From CAIYXV01 sp035506255 (GTDB lineage: Bacteria; Margulisbacteria; WOR-1; XYC2-FULL-46-14; WPAF01), in assembly GCA_035506255.1 (NCBI GenBank), contig DATJPS010000019.1, positions 1 to 7,659 of the forward strand: 7,659 nt of DNA, in the 5' to 3' direction. The notes beneath the pieces were generated by a model. That model did not search any database, had not been told where the DNA came from, and saw nothing but the letters and a program-made list of their open reading frames with translations. The position numbers and the translations under genes were made by a program. Below, piece after piece: positions 1 to 5,961 of the stretch; the stretch's first letter is position 1, and each line of letters begins with the position of its first letter.

Positions 1-1
1 C

Positions 2-865
2 GACGCGCAGGTGATTGATAACGGCGAGACGGTAAGGCAGCTTCTGCCGGGAGTGAAGGTTACCGCTCTCTACAAGGCGCCTTTCTACCGCGTGAAACTG
101 GATGACGGCACCGAAGGGTGGGTGGAATCATCGAAGGTCAAAGAACCGACCGACGACCTTTGCCTGATGGGCGTACGCGCTTATCAGAACCACGAGCTCG
201 CCGACGCCGTCGGTTATTTCAGGCAGGCGCTGCAGTTCGATCCCCGGAGTTTCCAATCGCATTTCTATCTGGCCCGCATTTACCTGAAGCAGGATAAGAC
301 CGACCAGGCGGCGGCGGAGGTAAAGGAAGCGCTGGCGATCGAGCCGGACAACGCCCGGCTCAAAGCGATGGCCGAGGTGCTGGCGAACAAGTACCTGGAC
401 GAGAAGCAGTACGCCAAGGTGGTGGACCTGAAGCCCGAGCTACTGGCCGGCCGGTTGAGCGATAAAGTGAAGAGCCGGATCGTGATCGAAGCAAAAGCTC
501 CGCAGAAGCACGAGACCAAGGTTGCCCAAGCGGTCCCGGCGGCCCCGACGGCCGCACCCGCGGTTGACAAGAGCATCATCGCCGATTCGATCAACATGGT
601 GAAGAACGCAAAGACCGGCAAAGGCAACTCCGTTTATGCGGCGGTCAATTCCGTATTGACGATGACCAAATCGCTCGGCACCAAGATCTACGAGGACGGT
701 TGGAAGGTCGCGGCGGCATCGGACGGCGTAAGGGTCGTCTATGCCTGCCGGCAGGACCACGGCGGCAAGCTGGAGAACGAGAACTTTGAATGGAAGGTCG
801 ATCCCGATCACAAGTCGGCGATCCCGCTCAACGAGAACGCGCGCCTGTTAATGAATCGCTGGTAG
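2..865 (+). CDS. SH3-like/TPR repeat protein, 5' end outside the window
   Basis: The reading frame is open to the left edge, so the gene almost certainly begins upstream. A GTG at 11 is available but lies inside the SH3-like fold and has no ribosome binding site. The first ~48 residues read as the end of a bacterial SH3 domain, finishing in a typical DDGTEGWV strand. About two clear TPR units follow (bases ~149-352; the second carries YLARIYLKQDKTDQAAAEVKEAL), then a weaker third helical pair. Next comes an Ala/Pro-rich linker (~bases 490-570) and a C-terminal ~90-residue globular domain with conserved-looking Trp and a final PLNENARLL segment that I do not recognise. Bacterial SH3 plus TPR usually means an envelope or periplasmic binding or scaffold protein; a signal peptide, if any, lies outside the window. 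The gene is separated from the tRNAs by a hairpin and looks independent of the downstream operon. Domain calls are fairly safe; the function is unknown. Confidence 0.8.
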   Translation, partial: DAQVIDNGETVRQLLPGVKVTALYKAPFYRVKLDDGTEGWVESSKVKEPTDDLCLMGVRAYQNHELADAVGYFRQALQFDPRSFQSHFYLARIYLKQDKTDQAAAEVKEALAIEPDNARLKAMAEVLANKYLDEKQYAKVVDLKPELLAGRLSDKVKSRIVIEAKAPQKHETKVAQAVPAAPTAAPAVDKSIIADSINMVKNAKTGKGNSVYAAVNSVLTMTKSLGTKIYEDGWKVAAASDGVRVVYACRQDHGGKLENENFEWKVDPDHKSAIPLNENARLLMNRW

Positions 866-871
866 CCCTTT

Positions 872-889
872 GGCTCCCGAATGGGAGCC
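872..889 (+). terminator. GC-rich hairpin after the SH3/TPR gene, possible terminator
   Basis: GGCTCCC (872-878) pairs perfectly with GGGAGCC (883-889) around a GAAT loop, 7 bp after the stop codon of the SH3/TPR gene. The following bases are G-rich, not T-rich, so it lacks the U tract of a classical intrinsic terminator. It may act as an mRNA 3' stabiliser, a weak terminator, or part of the tRNA precursor leader. Confidence 0.4.
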
Positions 890-910
890 CGGGGCATTGA
901 GTCTCCGAAT

Positions 911-983
911 GCCGGGATAGCTCAGCTGGTAGAGCAGCGCATTCGTAATGCGCGGGCCGTGGGTTCGATTCCCTCTCCCGGCT
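911..983 (+). tRNA. tRNA-Thr (anticodon CGU)
   Basis: A full cloverleaf can be folded by hand. Acceptor 911-917 pairs with 976-982; the D arm is GCTC/GAGC (920-923/932-935); anticodon stem GCGCA/TGCGC (937-941/949-953) encloses loop TTCGTAA with anticodon CGT at 944-946, reading ACG. The variable loop has 5 nt and the T loop is TTCGATT. G1-C72, C2-G71, G35 and U36 are the threonine identity elements known from E. coli. The discriminator is U73 (983) and CCA is not encoded, so it must be added after 3' processing. The T stem has a U50:U64 mismatch (960 against 974). A second Thr tRNA follows after 22 nt and shares the D arm and T stem, so the pair probably arose by duplication and is co-transcribed. 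Confidence 0.97.
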
Positions 984-1005
984 TTTCCTTACCAGTCCGG
1001 CCCTT

Positions 1006-1078
1006 GCCGGCGTAGCTCAGCTGGTAGAGCAGATGTTTTGTAAACATCAGGTCGTGGGTTCGATCCCCTCCGCCGGCT
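1006..1078 (+). tRNA. tRNA-Thr (anticodon UGU)
   Basis: The cloverleaf has acceptor GCCGGCG (1006-1012) pairing with 1071-1077, D arm 1015-1018/1027-1030, and anticodon stem GATGT/ACATC (1032-1036/1044-1048) around loop TTTGTAA, with anticodon TGT at 1039-1041 (reads ACA, and other ACN codons by wobble). The T loop is TTCGATC and the discriminator is U73 (1078), with no encoded CCA. It carries the same U50:U64 mismatch (1055 against 1069) as its neighbour. Only 10 nt separate its 3' end from the start codon of holA, so holA may be transcribed as part of the tRNA precursor. Confidence 0.97.
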
Positions 1079-1088
1079 AATACTAATT

Positions 1089-2018
1089 ATGAAATCTATC
1101 TATCTGCTTTATGGCGAAGAGAGGTTCCTGGTCAGGCAGGAACTGGCCGGGATAACCGCCAAATATCCGGGCGCGGAGACCGAGAGCCTGTCCGGGCCCG
1201 CGCCCCTGGAGCTGCTGGAGAAGCTCTTTATGCCTTCGCTCTTTTCCCCGCAAAAAGTCTTCGTGGTCCACGATTTTGACTTCTCACAGGACGAGGATGG
1301 GGCGCTGTCCCAGCTTAAAGGCCTGCCGGCGGGAACCGCGCTGGTCTTTGTCGATCCGCAGTTCGACCGCCGCACCAAGGCGTTCAAGGGGATAGAGGAC
1401 CTGGTCGAAGTGGTGGAGTGCAAGAAGCTGGGGGAATGGGATACGGACCGGATCGTCGGCTGGATCGTGTCGCGGGCGAGGGACCATCACAAAGAGATCG
1501 GCCGGGACTGCGCCGAAAAGCTGATAGAGTTCGTCGGGTTCGACCTGGGGACGCTCGATTCCGAGATCGAAAAGATCGCCGTTTACCTGGGCGAGCGGAA
1601 AGTGATCGCGGAAGAGGACCTGGAAAGGATGGTGCCGCGCACCGGCTACGATATCTTTTCACTTTCGGACGCGCTGCTCCGCAAGGACAAGAAGACCGCG
1701 TTCGCTTCCCTCAGCAAACTGTTCGCTGATAAAGAGGACATTTTCAGTATGATGGGATTCCTTTCCAACCAGTACCGCACGCTCTACAAGACCAAGCTGC
1801 TGCTGAAAAAGCGGATGAACAACAAGTTCGATATCGCGCGGGCGGCCAAAGCGAGCCCGTACCTGGTAGGCCGGCTGATGGCGGTATCACCCGCGTTCAG
1901 CGAGGCCGAGCTGGAGAATTCCCTCAACTCTTTTCACCGCGCCGCCCGCCGTCTGAAGACCGGTGCCGATCAGAACATTGAAATGTACCTGCTGTTGTCG
2001 GAGCTGCTCGGTGAATAA
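1089..2018 (+). CDS. holA: DNA polymerase III subunit delta (clamp loader)
   Basis: Delta is the clamp-loader subunit that opens the beta sliding clamp during replication. The 309-residue length fits the HolA family (about 320-345). The N terminus, MKSIYLLYGEERFLVRQEL, matches the usual start of domain I and fixes the ATG at 1089. The AAA+-like domain I runs to about residue 130 without a functional Walker A, as is normal for delta. The segment TGYDIFSLSDALLRKDKK begins the C-terminal collar domain, which includes MGFLSNQYRTLYKTKLLL and RRLKTGADQNIEMYLLLSELL, both typical of delta C termini. No Shine-Dalgarno sequence is present, because the start sits 10 nt after tRNA-Thr(UGU). Its end overlaps the next gene by 8 nt, which suggests translational coupling. 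Confidence 0.93.
   Translation: MKSIYLLYGEERFLVRQELAGITAKYPGAETESLSGPAPLELLEKLFMPSLFSPQKVFVVHDFDFSQDEDGALSQLKGLPAGTALVFVDPQFDRRTKAFKGIEDLVEVVECKKLGEWDTDRIVGWIVSRARDHHKEIGRDCAEKLIEFVGFDLGTLDSEIEKIAVYLGERKVIAEEDLERMVPRTGYDIFSLSDALLRKDKKTAFASLSKLFADKEDIFSMMGFLSNQYRTLYKTKLLLKKRMNNKFDIARAAKASPYLVGRLMAVSPAFSEAELENSLNSFHRAARRLKTGADQNIEMYLLLSELLGE
2000..2003 (+). promoter_or_regulatory. Ribosome binding site that decides the ftsI-like start
   Basis: GGAG lies 7 nt before the GTG at 2011, inside the holA coding region. It supports GTG 2011 as the true start over the ATG at 1963, which would extend the overlap with holA to 56 nt and add a Cys-rich stretch not expected ahead of the membrane anchor. Confidence 0.65.
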
Positions 2019-3669
2019 ACGTCGGGCCTATCTGCTGCTGCTGTTCTTCGTCCTGATCGCGCTGGCGATCGTGGCGCGGCTGGTGGACCTGCAGATCATC
2101 CATTATAGATTTTATAAAGAAAGGGCTGAAAGCCAGCGCAAACGGATCATCAATCTGGCGGTGGACCGCGGAGACATCCTTGACCGGAACGGCCGGATCC
2201 TTGCCACCTCGCTCAACGCGTTCTCGGTCTACGTCAACCCCCGGCATTTTACCAGCGCCGAGGCGCTTTCGAAGCTGTTGGGCGAGCCGGTCGGCCCGCT
2301 CGATAAACGAAAACTGTTCGCCTGGGTCAAAAGGAAGATCGATAAGGCGGCGGCGGACAAGGTGCTGGAGGCCAAGATCCCCTGGGTCTCGATACTGCCG
2401 GAAAAAAAGCGGGTCTATCCGAAGGGCCATCTCGCTTCGCAGGTGATCGGGTTCGTCGGTTTGGATAACGAAGGGCTTTCGGGGATTGAGCTTTCGCAGG
2501 ACAAGTACCTCAAGGGGGTGGAGGGGCAGATCGTCACCGAAAGCGACCCGATGGGTTACGAGCTGCTGGCGGTGAGGGAAAAGGACAGGGAAGAGGCGTC
2601 GCCGGGGATGAACCTGACCCTTACCATCGATGAATCGATCCAATTTATCGCCGAGCGGGCGCTGGAGAGGACGATCAAGCAGTTCCAGGCGCTTTCGGGA
2701 TGCATCATCGTAATGGACGCCAAGAACGGCGAGATCCTGGCATTGGCGGGCAAGCCGGACTTCGATCCCAACGAGTACGCAAAAGCCCCGCCGGATCGCT
2801 GGAAATCGTTCGCGGTCGATGTTTACGAACCGGGTTCCACCTTCAAGGTGATCACCGCCGCCTCCGGCCTGGACGAAGGGGTGATCGATCTTGATACCAA
2901 GCTCAACGCGCTCGATTCCATCACCATCGGCGGTAAAGTGATAAAGAATTCCCACCAGATCAATTGGGGAGGCAGTACGATCTCCGTTTCCCGGATGCTC
3001 GAACAATCGATCAATACCGGCGCGGTGCAGATCGGGCTTAAGCTGGGGCCCGACCGGTTCTACCGCAAGATGAAGGACTTCGGGTTCGGGGAAACGCTTT
3101 CGATCGGTCTGCCGGGGGAATCCCGGGGTTTGCTCAGGCCGCCGGCGGAGTGGTACAAACCGGATATTGCCATGATGACGTTCGGTCAGAGCATCGCGGT
3201 TACGCCGATCCAGCTCATCTCCGCTTTCCAGGCGCTGGCGAACGGCGGCGTGCGGATCCGTCCCACGCTAATCAAGAAAATAGAGAGCATTGACGGCTCG
3301 TTCGTCAGGACGAATTCCGCCAACGAGATCGACCAGCCGGTGTCAAAAAAGACGGTGGCGGAGGTAAGGGGACTGCTGGAGAACGTGGTCCTCAACGGAT
3401 CGGGCAAACGGACAAAGATGAACGCCTACCGCGTGGGGGGGAAGACCGGAACGGCGCAAAAGGCGGTCCACGGCATCTATGCCAAGGGAAGGTTCATCGC
3501 TTCGTTCTGCGGTATGGCGCCGCTGACCGACCCGGCGGTGGTCGCCCTGGTGATCGTCAACGAACCCAAGACCTCGATCTGGGGGGAATCGGTGGCCGGG
3601 CCGACTTTCAAAGAAGTGGTGGAGAACGCCCTGCGTTATTTAAATGTCCCGCCGGATATGGTAAAATAG
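2011..3669 (+). CDS. ftsI: Class B penicillin-binding protein, FtsI/PBP3-like D,D-transpeptidase
   Basis: This enzyme cross-links peptidoglycan on the outer face of the inner membrane, most likely at the division septum. With the GTG start at 2011 it has 552 residues (E. coli FtsI has 588). A short basic N terminus precedes one membrane anchor (about residues 7-25). The pedestal domain carries R53GDILDR59, the usual class B motif. All three transpeptidase motifs are intact: S276TFK279 (nucleophile and general base), S333IN335 and K478TGT481. FGQSIAVTPIQL and the final APLTDPAVVALVIVNEPK are FtsI-like. There is no PASTA domain after the KTG motif. The gene lies outside a dcw cluster, between holA and trpS; it overlaps holA by 8 nt and trpS follows after 9 nt. 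The class is certain. FtsI rather than an elongation PBP2 is inferred from motif style and length. Confidence 0.88.
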   Translation: MNKRRAYLLLLFFVLIALAIVARLVDLQIIHYRFYKERAESQRKRIINLAVDRGDILDRNGRILATSLNAFSVYVNPRHFTSAEALSKLLGEPVGPLDKRKLFAWVKRKIDKAAADKVLEAKIPWVSILPEKKRVYPKGHLASQVIGFVGLDNEGLSGIELSQDKYLKGVEGQIVTESDPMGYELLAVREKDREEASPGMNLTLTIDESIQFIAERALERTIKQFQALSGCIIVMDAKNGEILALAGKPDFDPNEYAKAPPDRWKSFAVDVYEPGSTFKVITAASGLDEGVIDLDTKLNALDSITIGGKVIKNSHQINWGGSTISVSRMLEQSINTGAVQIGLKLGPDRFYRKMKDFGFGETLSIGLPGESRGLLRPPAEWYKPDIAMMTFGQSIAVTPIQLISAFQALANGGVRIRPTLIKKIESIDGSFVRTNSANEIDQPVSKKTVAEVRGLLENVVLNGSGKRTKMNAYRVGGKTGTAQKAVHGIYAKGRFIASFCGMAPLTDPAVVALVIVNEPKTSIWGESVAGPTFKEVVENALRYLNVPPDMVK

Positions 3670-3678
3670 ACCGATAAG

Positions 3679-4671
3679 ATGTCATCAAAACCGCAAAAAA
3701 CGGTGGTTTCCGGCATTCAGCCGTCCGGCAAGCTCCATCTGGGAAATCTTATCGGCGCGCTGGAGAACTGGGTATCACTGCAAGATAAATACCATTGCTA
3801 TTTTTTCATCGCCGACCTGCATTCGCTGACCACCGGCTACGACAATATCAAGAAGATGAAAGAGGACCTCAACGATCTCGCCATCGACCTGCTGGCGGTG
3901 GGGCTGGACCCGGCAAAATGCGTTATCTTTAAGCAATCGGACGTTCCCGAACACTGTGAGTTGCACCTCCTGTTCTCGATGATTACGCCGCTTCCCTGGC
4001 TGGAACGGGTCCCCACCTACAAGAGCAAGATCGAGGAGATCAAAGGGAAGGACCTGGGGACTTACGGCTTCCTCGGCTACCCGGTCCTGCAAGCCGCGGA
4101 TATCCTCATCTACAAGGCCGATTTCGTGCCGGTGGGAGAGGACCAGCTGCCGCATATCGAGTTGACGCGCGAGATCGCCCGCCGGTTCAACCATTTTTAC
4201 GGTGACGTCTTCCCGCTGCCAAAAGATCTGATGACCGCGGTACCGGTGATGCCGGGGCTGGACGGCCGGAAGATGAGCAAGAGTTATAATAATACCATCG
4301 CGCTGGCCGATTCCCCGGAAACGATAAAGAAAAAAGTGAATTTGATGGTCACCGACCCGGCACGTATCAAAAAGGACGACAAGGGACATCCGGACGTCTG
4401 CACCGTATTCGCTTATCACAAGATATTCAACAAGCCGGAAGTGGACAAGATCCGGCGGGAATGCCAGGCGGGGGAGAGGGGATGCGTGGAATGCAAGAAA
4501 GCGTTCCTTAACGACCTGCTCGATTACCTGGCCCCGATCCAAAAGCGGCGTGCGGAACTGATGGACAAGCCCAAGCTGCTCGATGATATCTTACGGAACG
4601 GCATGTCCGAAGCCAAGCGGATCGCCTCCGTCACGCTCAACGAGGCCAAATCGGCGATGGGGGTATTATGA
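3679..4671 (+). CDS. trpS: Tryptophanyl-tRNA synthetase with a four-cysteine (probable Fe-S) signature
   Basis: TrpRS charges tRNA-Trp with tryptophan using ATP. The 330 residues match the bacterial enzyme (E. coli 334). The class I signatures are H20LGN23 (HIGH equivalent, in GIQPSGKLHLGN) and K198MSKS202. The C-terminal anticodon region contains C241-x20-C262-x6-C269-x2-C272. This closely resembles the C-x22-C-x6-C-x2-C motif that holds a [4Fe-4S] cluster in Thermotoga maritima TrpRS, so this is probably the same iron-sulfur subtype with a spacer two residues shorter. The ATG at 3679 is chosen because the sequence then aligns from SSKPQKTVVSGIQPSG; only a weak GATAAG precedes it. The stop overlaps the scpA start as ATGA. 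Confidence 0.96.
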   Translation: MSSKPQKTVVSGIQPSGKLHLGNLIGALENWVSLQDKYHCYFFIADLHSLTTGYDNIKKMKEDLNDLAIDLLAVGLDPAKCVIFKQSDVPEHCELHLLFSMITPLPWLERVPTYKSKIEEIKGKDLGTYGFLGYPVLQAADILIYKADFVPVGEDQLPHIELTREIARRFNHFYGDVFPLPKDLMTAVPVMPGLDGRKMSKSYNNTIALADSPETIKKKVNLMVTDPARIKKDDKGHPDVCTVFAYHKIFNKPEVDKIRRECQAGERGCVECKKAFLNDLLDYLAPIQKRRAELMDKPKLLDDILRNGMSEAKRIASVTLNEAKSAMGVL

Positions 4672-5393
4672 CCGAGCCATTCCAGATCACCATCCCTAAA
4701 TACGAAGGGCCGTTCGACCTGATCCTGGACGCCATCCGCGAAGGCAAGATCGACATCTTCGAGATCTCGCTGACGCAGATCACCTCCGCCTACTTCGAAT
4801 ACATGGGGAAGATGAAGGAGATCGACCTCAACCTGGCCTCGGAGTTCATTCTCACCGCCGCCTATCTGCTGGAGATCAAGAGCAAGCGGCTGCTCCCCAA
4901 ACCGGAAGAAGTGGTGCTGCAGCAGGAAGAGGAGGAGATCGAGACCGATCTGGCCGATCACATCAAGGAATACCAGCGGTTCAAACAGGTGGCGGTCCAC
5001 CTGAAGCAGAAGAAGGAATCGTTCTCCCGCATCTATTCGCGCATCGGCAGCCCAGACGATGCGCCGGTGCAGAAGGACTTTTATCTCAAAGACGTCAACC
5101 TCAACGATCTGGTGCTGGCGTTCCAGCGGGTGTTCCGCACCATCTCCGATGAGGAGAACGTGCAGCAGATAACCGCCGACGAGGTGACGTTGCCGCAGAG
5201 GATCGACGAAGTGGTGGAGATGCTGGGCCGCTCAGAGGAAGGAGTGGCGTTCGAGCAGCTCTTTATCCGCCGGACCAGGATCGAGGTGGTGGTCACTTTT
5301 CTTGCCGTCCTTGAACTGTGCCGCCGGAATATGATAAATATATTACAGGAGGAGAGGTTCAGTGGGATCTACCTTAGACTTAAAAAGGCTTAG
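4668..5393 (+). CDS. scpA: Segregation and condensation protein A (kleisin)
   Basis: ScpA is the kleisin that bridges the two heads of the SMC dimer and, with ScpB, forms the bacterial condensin that organises and segregates the chromosome. The 241 residues match the family. The N-terminal SMC-neck-binding part has the family pattern YEGPFDLILDAIREGKIDIF followed by ASEFILTAAYLLEIKSKRLLP (residues ~12-83). An acidic Glu-rich linker follows (about 84-97). The C-terminal winged helix, from about residue 170, ends in VVVTFLAVLELCRRNMINI and binds the SMC cap. The start overlaps the trpS stop by 4 nt, with a G-rich site (4659-4663) just upstream. It overlaps scpB by 32 nt, consistent with production of the two partners from one message. 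Confidence 0.95.
   Translation: MTEPFQITIPKYEGPFDLILDAIREGKIDIFEISLTQITSAYFEYMGKMKEIDLNLASEFILTAAYLLEIKSKRLLPKPEEVVLQQEEEEIETDLADHIKEYQRFKQVAVHLKQKKESFSRIYSRIGSPDDAPVQKDFYLKDVNLNDLVLAFQRVFRTISDEENVQQITADEVTLPQRIDEVVEMLGRSEEGVAFEQLFIRRTRIEVVVTFLAVLELCRRNMINILQEERFSGIYLRLKKA
5347..5352 (+). promoter_or_regulatory. Consensus Shine-Dalgarno sequence for scpB inside scpA
   Basis: AGGAGG ends 9 nt before the GTG start of scpB and lies wholly within the last codons of scpA. It is the only full-consensus ribosome binding site I found in the window. It supports GTG 5362 as the scpB start despite the 32-nt gene overlap. Confidence 0.8.
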
Positions 5394-5961
5394 CAACATA
5401 CTGGAGTCGTTGCTTTTTGTCACCAAGAAGCCGCTCACGCTGGAAGAGCTCTGCGAACTGACGGGGGAGGGCCCGGAGGTTATTGACGAAGCCCTGAACG
5501 GTATCTCTGACGGGCTGGAAGCGGCGCAGAGAGGGATCCGCATGGTGAAGGTGGCGCACGGCTACGCGTTCGGCACCGATCCCGCGAACGCCGAGTTCGT
5601 CGACAAGCTTTCCCATTCCCGGATCGAGACCACCCTTTCGCCGCAATCGCTCGAATCGCTGGCGATCATCGCCTATAAACAGCCGATCACCAAGGCCGAA
5701 CTGGAGATGATCCGCGGCGTTTACTGCGACGGCGTGATCGAAACGCTACAGGCCAAGAAGCTGATCGAAGAGAAGGGGAGGAGCCGGGCGCTGGGGAGGC
5801 CGATCCTTTATGGCACTACCGACGAGTTCCTGCGCCACTTCGGGCTTAAGGACATCAACGATCTTCCCGCTCTGCCGGAGGACGTTGCCGACCAGCAAGG
5901 GGCGTTCAGCAATCTGCTCCACGAGGAAGCCGGGGAAGAGGCGGTCCCGGCCGCGCTGTGA
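5362..5961 (+). CDS. scpB: Segregation and condensation protein B
   Basis: ScpB dimerises and clamps the central region of ScpA in the SMC-ScpAB condensin. At 199 residues it has the usual length. The two winged-helix domains are visible: LSNILESLLFVTKKPLTLEE (residues ~9-28) opens the first, and LSPQSLESLAIIAYKQPITK with GVYCDGVIETLQAKKLIEEK and GRPILYGTTDEFLRHFGL makes up the second. The last ~25 residues are Glu/Ala-rich and probably disordered. GTG 5362 is supported by a consensus AGGAGG. The stop codon overlaps the GTG of the next gene (GTGA), so translation is probably coupled onward to queE. Identification is secure; smc itself is not in the window. Confidence 0.95.
   Translation: MGSTLDLKRLSNILESLLFVTKKPLTLEELCELTGEGPEVIDEALNGISDGLEAAQRGIRMVKVAHGYAFGTDPANAEFVDKLSHSRIETTLSPQSLESLAIIAYKQPITKAELEMIRGVYCDGVIETLQAKKLIEEKGRSRALGRPILYGTTDEFLRHFGLKDINDLPALPEDVADQQGAFSNLLHEEAGEEAVPAAL

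Noticed and set aside
1078..1090. AT-rich TAATACTAATTAT as a -10 promoter element for holA
   Set aside because: It overlaps the start codon region, so transcription would begin inside the gene, and it matches TATAAT poorly with no -35 partner.
1963..2010. ATG at 1963 as the start of the ftsI-like gene
   Set aside because: It would overlap holA by 56 nt and add a Cys/Arg-rich peptide before the membrane anchor. GTG 2011 has a GGAG at good spacing and gives a normal class B PBP N terminus.
1924..3006. 360-codon open frame on the minus strand opposite the ftsI-like gene
   Set aside because: It lies antisense to a gene with all catalytic motifs; the predicted protein is rich in Arg, Asp, His and Gly with no domain. 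Such frames are common opposite GC-rich genes.
3775..4542. 255-codon open frame on the minus strand opposite trpS
   Set aside because: It is antisense to a secure trpS and has low-complexity Arg/His/Val composition with no recognisable motif.
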